Below, piece after piece: positions 1 to 8,918 of a stretch of 64,000 nt of DNA. Both the position numbers and the translations under genes were made by a program. The notes under the pieces were generated by a model. The model was not told the origin of the DNA, searched no databases, and saw only the letters and a program-made list of their open reading frames with translations. Source of the stretch: JAJZQZ01 sp963790415 (GTDB taxonomy: Bacteria; Actinomycetota; Thermoleophilia; RBG-16-64-13). The stretch covers positions 1-64,000 of the forward strand of contig CAWBOK010000003.1 of assembly GCA_963790415.1 (NCBI GenBank), given 5' to 3'. The number at the start of each line of letters is the position of its first letter. Position 1 is the stretch's first letter.

Positions 1-540
1 AATCCATGCGTTGCCCGACCCCGTGCAAAACGCGCTAAGATCGATGCGCGACGAGTTTGCGGGCGCGCGCGATTTCATCAAGGGCATCGGGATGCGGTAG
101 AAGACGAAGTTGGCGGCATCATGGACGGCATCAAGACGGCGGTTGATAACGGCGTGCAAGCGGTCAAGGATGCTTTCAAAGGGCTCGGCACCATTCTCAA
201 ATCACCGTTGCACAACCGCAAAGTCTGCCGTTGATGACTTGGTTGGCGTGGTGCAAGACTTGGTTGACTGGCTCGGCAAAATCCATGTGCCCGACCTAGG
301 CGGGCTCGCTGGCAAAATCGGCGGGCTCATACCCCATAGCGCGCCCACACCCCGCCGTGCCCGCGCTCGGTGTCAGCGCGTCGGCTTCCCCGCGTGCGTG
401 CGGGCGTGGGCGCTTCCGCCAGTGCTGGCGGTGGCATCAACATCAATGTGACGGGCGCTCTTGACCCCGAAGCAACCGCGCGCCAAATCAAGCACATTGT
501 TGACGGGCACGACCGCCGAGTTGGGTTGCACACCGCGTGA
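1..540 (+). CDS. Phage tail tape-measure protein, C-terminal fragment (frame-broken)
   Basis: Several reading frames must be joined to follow the protein. The pieces have the amphipathic, Gly/Val/Ile-rich repeats of a tape measure (for example IMDGIKTAVDNGVQAVKDAF near base 115-180). They end in a DPEATARQIKHIVDGHDRR-type tail before the TGA at 538-540. Tape measures set tail length in siphophages. The 5' end lies outside the window. At least three frame changes occur in 540 bases, more than any later gene, so sequencing error or decay is likely. Followed directly by a minor tail protein, the usual actinophage order. Confidence 0.6.
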
Positions 541-558
541 GCGGTCGGGGAGCACAAG

Positions 559-1820
559 GTGATTGTGCACGGCACGGCCGGCAACATTGACATTTCATCT
601 GCGCCGTTGACTGGGTGACGATCAGACACGGGCGCGACGGCGCCAGCGGGCAACCCGACCGCCAGCACGGCAAGCATTGACTTAGACTTGGCGGGCGAGT
701 TGTTGCCGACAGCGGCGGATATCGGCTCAACGGTGACCGTGACAACCACGCTTGCGGGCTTGGGCACGTTCACACGTTTCTATGGCCGCATTACCGACTT
801 GACGCTTGGTTGGGATGACGCGGGAGCAGCAACGCCCGACACGGGCCAAGGGCAAATGTTGTGTGCAAGCATCCTCGCATTGGGTAGGCGCGTGGTTGGT
901 GATGCGCCATTCCCGCGAGCTAGACGGGGCGCGCGTCGAGCGTGTTTTGCAACTCGCGGGCTTGCCGTGGTCGGGCGTCACGAGCGACCCCGGCATTTCA
1001 CAAATACTGCCCCCGCGACATTGACGCGCGACCCGCATTAAGACGTTGCGCAATCGACCGCCGAGAGCGCGCGCGGGATTGTCTGAGCAAGCACGAGCGG
1101 CGACGTGCGTTATGCCGACTCGCCAGACGCCGACGCGACATCTTGCCAGACTAGAGCTTGACTCGTGTAGACATTCTCGTGACCCAGACATCTGGGTCAC
1201 GCACCATGCAAGGGCTCATCAACAAAGCGAGCGTCATTTATGGCGTTGCGCCCGATGGCGGTGAGCACCCAACCATAGTAAGCCAGAACGACCGAGAGCA
1301 TTGCGCGTTATGGGTTGTGGTCATATTCGTTAGCGAGCGAGCTTGCGACCGAGGACGACACAACGGGCATGTCGTTGTTGTTTGGTGGCGCGACGCAACA
1401 CCCATTTGGATTATGACCGTGCTACCCGTTGCGATGAAGAAGATTTAGACGACACGCACGCCGTTGACGTTGTTGGGCATGGACATGCACGCATTGCTGC
1501 ACGCTCACGGGCTTGCCAGCAATCACGGAACAGCGTGCCGACCACGGCTAATCTTTAATAGGTTGGACCAGGCGCTTGGCTTGGGGCGTGCACGAGTTGC
1601 AGCTAACGGTTTCGGGGTATTGCCGTACCGCCCGCCCCCGCGTTGGGATGACCTTTTGCCAGGACCAAACTTTGGCAAAGCATCGGCGCGCTCACTTGGG
1701 ATGACGTTGTGCTGATGGGACCGCCCGTGCGCTTTGACCGTTGGACCGAGCGTTTCCCGCAAGTGCGCGTTGGAATACCCAACCACCAACAACCACATGG
1801 AATAACTTCAGTGAGGGGCG
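559..1820 (+). CDS. Phage minor tail protein (frame-broken)
   Basis: Joining the frames gives a protein of roughly 420 residues that begins around HGTAGNIDISSAPLT. It continues through a segment like TTTLAGLGTFTRFYGRITDL and ends with a WDDVVLMGPP-type segment near base 1700-1720. This pattern resembles baseplate/distal tail minor tail proteins of actinophages, and its place after the tape measure fits. Frame changes occur about every 60-200 bases (for example near 870, 1030, 1080, 1110 and 1250), so exact ends are uncertain. The GTG at 559 is a guess at the start. Confidence 0.5.
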
Positions 1821-1827
1821 TGACGCA

Positions 1828-2178
1828 ATGGCAACAACACCAAAGGGCTACCCATACCGTTGGGCACCGACCGCTTGATGGATGGCGACGACGTTATAAA
1901 AAACTTGGCAACGGCGGTTGACACGCAACTAGGCGCGGCAGCGGCGGGGCTAGCAACCGTGCCGATAACGGCGGTCAACACCAAGGCAGTTATCGCGGTG
2001 ACGTTTCCCGCTGGCAGATTTACCGGCATCCCGATTGCGGTTTGCACACCCTATGTGCTGACCAAGTTGGTATTGGACTAGCGTCAACAACGCCACAACG
2101 GCGGGAATGAATGTTTGGGGACAGCAGCAACGGCACGGCACCGTTTCCGTGAATTGGTATGCCGTGCAACTTCCGTGA
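1828..2178 (+). CDS. Phage minor tail/fibre protein (frame-broken)
   Basis: An ATG at 1828 starts MATTPKGYPY, a common opening of small actinophage tail proteins. After a frame change near 1855 the text continues as a segment with DDVIKNLATAVDTQLGAA. A second change near 2080 leads to a C-terminus ending NVWGQQQ...VSVNWYAVQLP with TGA at 2176-2178. The C-terminal VSVNW.A motif is typical of these structural proteins. It lies between the larger minor tail protein and a small cysteine protein. Confidence 0.55.
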
Positions 2179-2191
2179 GAGAGGCGACACC

Positions 2192-2365
2192 ATGAGCAAA
2201 ACACCCAACAACGGCTCGACCGAGCTGATCAACTACACCGTCACTTGCCATACCGAGGGTTGCGAGAACGCCGATATTCCGATCGTGCTTTCAATGCCCG
2301 AGGGTTGCGCGGTCATGTGCGGTGTGTGCGCGCAAACGATATCCGACACCAACCGAGAGGCATGA
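2192..2365 (+). CDS. Small phage zinc-ribbon-like protein
   Basis: Intact 57-residue frame with a good ribosome site (GAGAGAGG) before the ATG at 2192. It carries four cysteines in two pairs (CHTEGC near residue 19 and CGVC near residue 43), a layout that could bind zinc. Small cysteine-paired proteins of this type sit just downstream of tail genes in actinophages. The exact role is unknown. Confidence 0.6.
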   Translation: MSKTPNNGSTELINYTVTCHTEGCENADIPIVLSMPEGCAVMCGVCAQTISDTNREA

Positions 2366-2368
2366 GCA

Positions 2369-2626
2369 ATGACCGAGGAAAACACCGAGCGTGAGCCCGA
2401 CGACACCGTTGCCGACGACGAGACGGTTGACGATGCCGCCGAGCCGCTGACGATGCCCGACGACGACGACACGCCAACGGGCGACCAAGCCGAGCCCGTG
2501 AGCGACCGTCCGGGGCACGCGCAAGACGACATGAGCGACCCCGTTGACGACGACGAGCAAGAGCAAGCTCAAGTTGGTGAGCCCGACGACGACACCGACG
2601 ACGACGACGACGCCGAGGGCGCATGA
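2369..2626 (+). CDS. Acidic low-complexity phage protein
   Basis: An 85-residue protein made mostly of Asp, Glu, Pro and Thr, with Asp runs at the C-terminus. Its ATG lies a few bases after the previous stop and its own stop overlaps the next ATG, so it is probably translated as part of the tail-to-lysis operon. No domain is recognised. It could be a disordered linker or decoy protein; no function is inferred. Confidence 0.45.
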   Translation: MTEENTEREPDDTVADDETVDDAAEPLTMPDDDDTPTGDQAEPVSDRPGHAQDDMSDPVDDDEQEQAQVGEPDDDTDDDDDAEGA

Positions 2627-3290
2627 TGGTTGTCAAAAACGCGCAAGCCGCCATTGACGACGCCAACGCGCAAACGTCGTGTGACCCCGCAATGTGCTTG
2701 ATGTACGTGCGCACTTGGCTCGGCATCGGTAGCCGAGAGCCAACCGCGTTTGACGCATGGCAAAGCGCCATTGGCAAGCACGCGGGCGACAAGCATCCGC
2801 CAAGGGTGCGCCCGTGTTTTGGAAGTCATCGCCTAACGGCTCCGGCACCGGGCACATCGCGCTTTATCAAGGGCTGGCACATGCGGACAACCGACAAACC
2901 GCACTCGGGCTCGGTTGGCAACGACGATGGCTCTTGGCCGCGCTCGGCATGGGGACAGTCATATCTAGGTTGGGCCGAGGGTTTCAACGGCGTGCGCATC
3001 CGTCGATTAGGCACACCATGGCAAGCGAGCGGCGACATTTACATTGGCACTTGTCGAAAAGGGCGTGAGCGACAGCGACAGCGTTGCGCCGTCTTTGCTA
3101 TGGGCTCATCAACCACCCGGACATGCCAGCGAGCCACCAACCACCCAAGCAGATCAACGGCTACGGCAATGAGATTTTGGAAGCAGTGCACTATTGGCAG
3201 CGAAACATCACACCCACGACGAACGGGCGAGAGCGACAGCACCGGCGCGTGAGCAACCCCGCAAGCCAACCAACTCTTTGGCGACAAATA
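2623..3290 (+). CDS. Phage endolysin with C-terminal peptidoglycan-binding domain (frame-broken)
   Basis: The frame starting at ATG 2623 gives a Trp/Cys-containing opening (CLMYVRTWLGI). After one change near 2800 it reads a segment with GAPVFWKS...GHIALY, the CHAP/NlpC-like pattern of Cys followed by a Gly-His-Ile-Ala strand. It then continues through SVGNDDGSWPRSAWGQ. Further frame changes lead to GYGNEILEAVHYWQRN near 3160-3205, which resembles a peptidoglycan-binding helix set. It cleaves host wall at lysis. Small membrane proteins follow, as expected for a lysis cassette. Frame breaks are probably sequence errors. Confidence 0.55.
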
Positions 3291-3331
3291 CACCGTTCAC
3301 CGGAATCGAGCACCGAATCCACCGCAGCGAC

Positions 3332-3418
3332 TTGGAAGCGCTTTTGTTGGTCATCATCGTCGTGTTGCTCGTGCTCATCGTGCTGCGCATTGGCGTCACG
3401 TCGGGCAAGACGTGGTGA
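3332..3418 (+). CDS. Possible small membrane protein (holin-like)
   Basis: A 28-residue frame from TTG 3332 that is almost entirely one hydrophobic helix (ALLLVIIVVLLVLIVLRIGV) with a short basic tail. It lies directly after the endolysin, where holins or holin-like proteins usually sit. The start is uncertain because the surrounding frames are broken, and it could be the C-terminus of a longer membrane protein. Confidence 0.3.
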   Translation: MEALLLVIIVVLLVLIVLRIGVTSGKTW

Positions 3419-3478
3419 GGCTTGCGCTTTGAGTGGCACTTGAGCTTTCGCACCAACCACCAAGAGGCACGGCGCGCG

Positions 3479-3577
3479 ATGTGCTCGCGCTCGGCGCTCA
3501 TCATCCATTGGGCCATCATCGGGCTAGCGGTCATCGGCGTTGCCGCCATCATCATTTATCGAGTGTGGCGCGGTTGA
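3479..3577 (+). CDS. Small single-helix membrane protein of the lysis region
   Basis: A 32-residue frame from ATG 3479 to TGA 3575-3577. It has one transmembrane helix (HWAIIGLAVIGVAAIIIY) and a positively charged end (RVWRG). The stop overlaps the next ATG by one base (TGATG), so the two are probably translationally coupled. The position after the lysin suggests a holin or lysis helper. Confidence 0.4.
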   Translation: MCSRSALIIHWAIIGLAVIGVAAIIIYRVWRG

Positions 3578-3876
3578 TGCCCGACGACGAGACGCGATGG
3601 CGGCTCGCTTTGGCGCTGGCTGGCACGGCGCTAGTGGTTGTCACACTGCATCCTCATCTTTTGCTGGCGTCGTTTGCATCTCGGTGCGTTCGGTACGGTC
3701 ACAATGCGACTACACACGGTAGGATGCCGCCATGGCGTCATTTCGAGATACCCGCCCACTTCACCATGAGCGACGGTAGCGACTTAGACGAGCTCATTAA
3801 AGCCCGCCACGGGCCGCGAGCACCACGCGAGGGCGGGCAGGTAGATGGCTCGGCAAGCGTGCATCAAGCCATGTAG
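3577..3876 (+). CDS. Phage protein with N-terminal membrane helix, function unknown
   Basis: A 99-residue frame starting in the TGATG overlap with the preceding small membrane protein. The N-terminus has a hydrophobic stretch (LALALAGTALVVVTL) and the rest is hydrophilic. A frame change inside cannot be excluded, because a second ATG-initiated frame begins near 3733. Likely the last gene of the lysis cassette, since a terminator-like hairpin follows at 4063. Confidence 0.35.
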   Translation: MPDDETRWRLALALAGTALVVVTLHPHLLLASFASRCVRYGHNATTHGRMPPWRHFEIPAHFTMSDGSDLDELIKARHGPRAPREGGQVDGSASVHQAM

Positions 3877-4382
3877 CAGCACGCGCTGGCACTGACTAAC
3901 AGTGACGCTAGCCATTTCAATTATAAACCATTTGGAAGTAATTATCCACTAGGCAGCGGACTAAGCACACCGCACACGGGGCAGCATAACCACGCACAAG
4001 CACACCAACCACGATGAGACACAACGGACGCGGCCACTAGGTTTAAGAGCATCAGCGCAAGGGAGCTCAACAAAGCGTCTAGCTCCCCCTAGTTTTCAAG
4101 CTAAGTTTTCGCTACGCCCGTCCGCTACGCCGTCCGCTTGTGTGCTCTAAGTGCGTGCGAGTCGCGTTGTTGCTTAGTAGAGAACGCCATGCCGCAATCA
4201 GCTCACTGCACTAAGTACCATGGGATAACTCCCCCACGTAGTTGCTCTAGAGAGCGGTTGTGCGCTCCCGCCGTGTGGTTGCGGAGGTTTCACATGGGTC
4301 GTTGCCACCACCATCATACTCACACACGGGGCAACACTTCCGCGCGGCGGGTTGCCCGCTTGCCCGTTGTTCTCAACGCTCG
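3877..4382. other. Phage intergenic region without a supportable gene
   Basis: About 500 bases between the rightward lysis genes and the leftward small genes. Open frames here are short, switch often and show no recognisable protein. Only the hairpin at 4063-4098 stands out. A phage attachment site or control region could lie here, but no convincing core repeat was seen. Confidence 0.4.
4063..4098 (+). terminator. Terminator-like hairpin after phage lysis genes
   Basis: GGGAGCT at 4063-4069 pairs with AGCTCCC at 4083-4089, and a TAGTTTT tract follows. It lies between the rightward lysis genes and leftward small genes, where a rightward late transcript would be expected to end. Confidence 0.4.
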
Positions 4383-4604
4383 CTAGAGCGGTCGTTTGCT
4401 TGGGCGACCACGGCGGGGCATCTTCCGCCCGAGCGTTGCCAGCGTCTCACGCAACGCTTGCAAGGGCGCACCGTGCTCGGGGCGAACATCTATCTCATAA
4501 TCCTCACCGTTGATGCTCAACGGCACCGGTCTGACTTCCGGGGTTTCTCTTCTCATCCGACATGCAAAAATCGCAGAGCTTCCGGTAACGATTTGTGTAG
4601 CCAT
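4383..4604 (-). CDS. Small Lsr2-like phage protein
   Basis: A 73-residue protein with a beta-strand pair followed by a helix: a segment with SINGEDYEIDVRPEHGAPLQ, then ALRETLATLGR and a basic tail ending RRGRPSKR. The strand phrase YEIDV and the tail RGRPSK resemble Lsr2-family nucleoid proteins, which bridge DNA and are often carried in short forms by actinophages. The typical longer Lsr2 DNA-binding domain is absent. Transcribed leftward after the neighbouring zinc-finger-like gene, 18 bases apart. Confidence 0.45.
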   Translation of the reverse strand: MATQIVTGSSAIFACRMRRETPEVRPVPLSINGEDYEIDVRPEHGAPLQALRETLATLGRKMPRRGRPSKRPL

Positions 4605-4621
4605 ACGGGGCGGCTCTCTCT

Positions 4622-4885
4622 CTAGGCAGCGTGGTCGGTCAAGTATCGCGTAAGAGCTTCCAACCGAAACACGTCTCTAGAAACTCGCACGACGCTCTCA
4701 ACGTGCTTGGCTTGGTAGCCGTCCGCGTAGCGGTAAGAGTTGGCGAGGACGTGCCCTTGGTCGTTGACTAGCTGGCGACGCACTGTCTTGCACCACACAC
4801 ACCTAAGCTCACGCTCATCGCTCTCAGCTTCCAACCACGCGGCACGCCATGGCCGCCAGTTGTGCCCTAACTCGCGGCACTCTGG
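4622..4885 (-). CDS. Small Cys-containing phage DNA-associated protein
   Basis: The frame reads CRELGHNW near the N-terminus, then RCVWCKTVRRQLVND and SYRYADGYQ. This order (Cys, HxW, CxxC, then YRYxDGY) is that of short actinophage proteins with a treble-clef-like zinc site, found near integrases and immunity regions. The in-frame TTG at 4834 would give 70 residues, but the frame stays open and protein-like upstream to about 4885. The true start is therefore further left in the message and not resolved. Confidence 0.45.
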   Translation of the reverse strand, partial: PECRELGHNWRPWRAAWLEAESDERELRCVWCKTVRRQLVNDQGHVLANSYRYADGYQAKHVESVVRVSRDVFRLEALTRYLTDHAA

Positions 4886-5232
4886 AGAAAACGGTTGGGA
4901 AGTGGTGGCGGGCTGGTGGTGGAGCGCGCACTGTCTCGTGTCGAGGTGGTGCTGGGCGTTGAGGATGAAGGCGGTGGCGGCGGCGGCGACAACAACTGTT
5001 CATGCCTCGCCGGGTCTGCGCGAGCGCAACGGCGGGCATGGGGAACTCTACGGCCTGATCGCCAAACCGCCATCAACCGTGCTGCTCGACGTACTGGCTG
5101 TGGACGGTGAACGCTGTCGATGAGCTCACCACCGCAACGGGGAGAATACGGGGAGGATTTTGCACTCTCGGCGGTAGGATGTTGCTCGCAACACCAACCA
5201 CACCGACACGAGACACGAGAGAGCGACGCAGA
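4886..5232. other. Phage region between leftward small genes and integrase; no gene supported
   Basis: About 350 bases between two divergently transcribed units. Frames are short and discordant. This is the expected place for divergent promoters of an immunity/integration region, but no clear -35/-10 pair or operator repeat was found. Confidence 0.35.
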
Positions 5233-6140
5233 ATGGCGATCCAAAGGCGACCGCGCACCGCGCGTGCTGGCGAGAGCCCGCGCGCGAGCCCGCTACCGCT
5301 ACGGGGTGAAATGGATTTATGGCGGTGGCTCCGGCGACCACCACAATGGGTCATGGTTGGCGACACGCGCGGCGATGAGGCGCGCGCCATCGCTCTCAAC
5401 ACATGGCTCAAGGGCAAGGATTGGCAGCGACAGCCGGCGGTGAGCCCACCACATACCCCGAGCAACTAGGCCACGCCGCCCGCCGATGAGAGCGACGACG
5501 ACGGCCCCAGTGCCGACCATCCAGGAGCTTGTGAGCACATGGGCGACCAAGCCGAATATCGCCGCGTCGTCGCCGCCGCCGACTACCACGCGACGCTCGA
5601 CGAGCTTTCGATACCGGCTTGGGCGACGTGCATGCCAGCGAGCTCACGCGGCGCCAGTCAACGCTTGGTTTAGCGCCGTTGAGACGAGCCGCAAGGGCGG
5701 CAAGCCCTACGCGGCCCAAACGATGCTCGGGCACGTTGCGTCACTCAAGGGCGCGGTGCGCGACCACGCCAACGCGCGTGAGTTGTTCAAAGACGTGCGC
5801 TATGACGCCAGCGAGCGCGTGCGCCATGTCAACGTGTTGACCGACGAGCAAGTTGACGCGCTCATGGTGACAGCCACCGAGCTCAACACGGGACTTGCGT
5901 TGCCTATCCGCGTTGCCGCCAAAACGGGGATGCGTTGGGGTGAGCTTGCAGGGCTTGACGGTGAGGCACATCAACTTTGACGCGGGCACCATTTCGGTTG
6001 AGCAGCAACTTCACGACACCACGCGCGCCATCGGCGGGTTTCGCACCACGCGGCTCAGTCAAAGTGTTCGCGGCGCATCATCCCCAATTAGCGACGGGCT
6101 GGTTGACGCGCTCTCGCTCGTGCGCCCCAATTTATATGAG
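5233..6140 (+). CDS. Phage tyrosine integrase, truncated at the 6140 junction and frame-broken
   Basis: An ATG at 5233 opens MAIQRRPRTAR. After frame changes there is a DEARAIALNTWLKGK segment (N-terminal arm-type domain), then a core-binding domain (MLGHVASLKGAVRDHA near 5722-5770). The start of the catalytic domain follows, TGMRWGELAGL near 5930-5960, which holds the first catalytic Arg. Another change leads to LTVRHINFDAGTISVEQQL. The HxxR and Tyr parts are missing because sequence of different composition begins at about 6141. Integrases of this type catalyse site-specific phage integration; this copy cannot be complete. Confidence 0.65.
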
Positions 6141-6553
6141 ATTTTGTACCAGTAATCCCCACCAGTAAGACCATCAGCTACATACTGAATATCTGTTGGG
6201 GTTGCCGCGTCATTTATAGGTGGCGTATCTGGTGCTGTAATTCCAGTTGGAGTTGTTATAGATGCTACTGTAGAAGCAGCCGTTTCTCTGCTTAAATAAT
6301 CTAAATATGTTGCTGCAATATAATAGGTAGTATTACACGGTAAATAACCATCGACAGCGGCGGTAGTTAGTCCTAATTCTCCAGACGGACTTGTTATTAG
6401 TACATTACCATCATGATGATGCGATACTGCCGCAGAATATACGAGAGAATCTAGCAAAAGCCAGTTATGATATGTTACTGACCAATCAGCAGCCGATTGA
6501 GATTCTTTCTAACAAGCGACAAAACCAAAGTTTGGTGTTCTAGTTATAGTCAT
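6141..6553 (-). CDS. AT-richer phage structural protein, truncated at 6141
   Basis: ATG at 6553-6551 is preceded by an AAAGGG ribosome site and gives MTITRTPNFGFVAC. One frame change near 6508 continues as ESQSAADWSVTYHNWLLLD and then a Ser/Thr/Ala-rich beta protein with TTYYIAATYLDYLS and GGDYWYKI. The last readable residue sits at the junction with the integrase. Composition is clearly lower in GC than both flanks. The protein has the look of a tail or head-decoration protein from an unrelated phage; no family was recognised with certainty. Confidence 0.45.
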
Positions 6554-6555
6554 AA

Positions 6556-6690
6556 TTATCCCTTTCTGTATCCTGTTCCTTCAAATCTATAATGCACACG
6601 AACCGTCTTTTCTAATTCCGTACATTCTGGAAGTGCCCAAGCGCCGGTTGGCGGGTCCAGGATGGTATTATTCAGTCCTTGGCTGGTCCT
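6556..6690 (-). CDS. C-terminus of a preceding AT-richer phage protein (partial)
   Basis: Reading leftward, an open frame runs from about 6690 to the TAA at 6558-6556. It encodes a tail with ILDPPTGAWALPECTELE and then VRVHYRFEGTGYRKG. Two bases separate it from the ATG of the next gene, so the two form an operon. The upstream part merges into the sequence before the Wzm permease, and the exact junction with the chromosome (about 6690-6735) cannot be fixed by eye. Confidence 0.4.
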   Translation of the reverse strand, partial: RTSQGLNNTILDPPTGAWALPECTELEKTVRVHYRFEGTGYRKG

Positions 6691-6734
6691 CCTGTTGGTG
6701 CCTAAGCTCCCGCTCTCCTAGACCTTGGAGCCGA

Positions 6735-7653
6735 GTGACTCCCGATGTGCGCCCTCAAGCGGAAGCGGCGGCCGCTGACCGGATACCACCCGCCGCAGAC
6801 CAGAGCAGGGATCTCGTCCCGACCCTGCATCTGCGCATCCAACCCTCCCATGGCTGGGTGGCTCTCAATCTCGGCGAACTGTGGCAGTATCGCGAGTTGC
6901 TGTACTTCCTGGTCTGGCGCGACGTCAAGGTCCGCTACAAGCAGACTGCGTTGGGGGCTTCCTGGGCGATCCTGCAGCCGTTCTTCACCATGCTGGTGTT
7001 CAGTCTCTTCTTCGGGCGGCTGGCCGGGATCGAGACTCCCGTGCCGTACCCCCTCTTCAGCTTCTCGGGCCTGGTCATCTGGACCTTCTTCGCCAATGGT
7101 CTAACCCAATCGTCCAATAGTCTCGTGGGTAGTCAGAACCTCATCACCAAAGTGTACTTCCCGCGGCTCACGGTCCCATTGGCCACGATCCTATCTGGCG
7201 TGGTCGATTTCGCCCTGGCGTTCGTGGTGCTCATCGGCCTGCTGCTGTATTACGTGTCCGTCGGTTCGGTCACGCTGGCCGTTGGGTGGCCGCTCCTGCT
7301 GTTGCCGTTCCCGCTGCTGTTGGCCTTTGTCACAGCTCTCGGTGCAGGCCTGTGGCTCTCCGCGCTCAACGTCGAGTACCGAGACGTGCGGTACGTCAGT
7401 ACCCTTCCTGATACAGTTCTGGCTCTTCGCGACGCCGATCGCCTATCCGAGCAGCCTACTGCCGGCGGGATGGCGCGTCGTCTTCGGCCTCAACCCCATG
7501 GTCGGGGTGGTCGACAGCTTCCGGTGGTGCCTCTTCGGCATGGAGGCGCCCGGTGCGATGATCCTGGTCTCGTCGCTAGTCGCCGTCCTCCTGCTCGTCA
7601 CAGGTTCCTTCTACTTCCGCCGCATGGAGCGGACGTTCGCGGATGTGGTGTAG
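6735..7653 (+). CDS. wzm: ABC-2 type polysaccharide export permease (Wzm), one frameshift
   Basis: Membrane subunit of a Wzm/Wzt exporter that moves a lipid-linked polysaccharide across the cytoplasmic membrane. GTG 6735 has GGAG just upstream. The cytosolic opening (LWQYRELLYFLVWRDVKVRY) leads into several hydrophobic helices. The family phrase EYRDVRY stands near 7375-7395, and an ATPIAYP segment follows in another frame. One extra base at about 7398 (GTCAGTACCC) breaks the frame; removing it restores RYVIPFLIQFWLFATP-type sequence through the TAG at 7651-7653. Three bases separate it from the Wzt gene. Confidence 0.85.
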
Positions 7654-7655
7654 CG

Positions 7656-8918
7656 GTGAGTGATGTCATGATCCACGCGCAGGGCGTGGGCAAACAGTAT
7701 CGGATAGGCGAGGCGCAGGCGCCGTACAAGTCGCTGAGGGAGAGCCTGGTCGCAGGGGCGAAGGGCCTGAGGCCGTGGCGCACCCGGCGTGATGGCCGAA
7801 CGGCCGACGACGTGTTCTGGGCGCTCAAAGACGTCTCGTTCACCGTCTCCCGGGGGGAGGCCGTCGGGATCATCGGCCGCAATGGCGCCGGCAAGAGCAC
7901 CCTCCTCAAGGTGCTCTCGCGCATCACCGAACCGACCGCCGGCACCATCGACATCTACGGGCGGCTGGGTTCGCTGCTGGAGGTCGGCACCGGCTTCCAC
8001 CCGGAACTCAGCGGGCGGGAGAACATCTACCTGAGTGGGGCGATCCTCGGGATGAAGCGGATCGAGATCGATCGCCGTTTCGACGAGATCGTCGATTTCG
8101 CCGAGGTCGAGCGGTTCATCGACACACCCGTCAAACGGTTCTCCAGCGGGATGTACCTGCGTCTTGCCTTCGCCGTGGCGGCGCACCTGGAGCCGGAGAT
8201 CCTGTTGGTGGATGAGGTCCTCGCCGTCGGAGACGCCGCCTTCCAGAAGAAGTGCTTGGGGAAGATGGGTGACGTCGCCGGGCAGGGGCGAACGGTGCTG
8301 TTCGTAAGCCACAACATGCCCGCCATCCTCTCGTTCTGCTCTCGTGTGGTGTTGATCAAGAGCGGCACCACGCAGGCCGACGGGATGCCGGCCGAGATCG
8401 TCGACACGTACCTGCGCGACGTGGAAGGCGTGGCAAGCGGGGACCTGGCGGCCCGCCAGGACCGCAAGGGCAGCCAGGCGGTGAGGTTCCTCGCCTGGCG
8501 CGCCCAAGGGACCGATGGGGGCCACATCCGTTCGGGTTGTGGGGCCCGCATCGAGCTGGACTATGAGGCGTCCGATGGAAGCCCGATCAGGCAGGTTGAG
8601 ATAGCGCTCGGCATCCATGGTCGATTGGACGAGCATCTGTTCCACCTGTCCAATCGCGTGTCCGGCCGACAATTCGAGACGCTTCCGCCCTCCGGTACTC
8701 TTGTGTGCGAGATGCCACAGCTCGCGCTCCAGCCTGGATCGTACACGTTCAATCTCTTCTGTACGCTGTCCGGAGTCATTGCGGACTGGGTCCAGAATGC
8801 CGGGTCGTTCTCGGTCGAACCCGACGACTTCTTCGGCTCGGGTTGCCTGCCGCCGGCGGAGCAGGGTCCGTTCTTGGTCGCACACTCCTGGTCTTCCGTG
8901 GAACGGTTTGCTCCATGA
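7656..8918 (+). CDS. wzt: ABC transporter ATPase for polysaccharide export (Wzt)
   Basis: A 420-residue ATPase that powers export of a surface polysaccharide with the Wzm permease just upstream. Walker A GRNGAGKST lies at about residues 74-82, the signature FSSGMYLR at 162-169 and Walker B ILLVDE at 182-187, followed by an H-loop His near 219. The extra C-terminal domain (about 240-420) is beta-rich and typical of Wzt proteins that read the glycan terminus. GTG 7656 is preferred over ATG 7668 because it gives the usual MSDVMI opening and tight spacing to the permease. The stop overlaps the next ATG (ATGA at 8915). Confidence 0.9.
   Translation: MSDVMIHAQGVGKQYRIGEAQAPYKSLRESLVAGAKGLRPWRTRRDGRTADDVFWALKDVSFTVSRGEAVGIIGRNGAGKSTLLKVLSRITEPTAGTIDIYGRLGSLLEVGTGFHPELSGRENIYLSGAILGMKRIEIDRRFDEIVDFAEVERFIDTPVKRFSSGMYLRLAFAVAAHLEPEILLVDEVLAVGDAAFQKKCLGKMGDVAGQGRTVLFVSHNMPAILSFCSRVVLIKSGTTQADGMPAEIVDTYLRDVEGVASGDLAARQDRKGSQAVRFLAWRAQGTDGGHIRSGCGARIELDYEASDGSPIRQVEIALGIHGRLDEHLFHLSNRVSGRQFETLPPSGTLVCEMPQLALQPGSYTFNLFCTLSGVIADWVQNAGSFSVEPDDFFGSGCLPPAEQGPFLVAHSWSSVERFAP

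Noticed and set aside
5107..5469. A separate phage gene in the 5107-5469 frame
   Set aside because: Its protein-like part (DEARAIALNTWLKGK) is better explained as the N-terminal domain of the frame-broken integrase that begins at 5233.
7611..8885. A 424-codon leftward open frame opposite wzt
   Set aside because: Wzt motifs on the plus strand are complete and the leftward text is Arg/Gly/Pro low-complexity. A shadow of a GC-rich gene.
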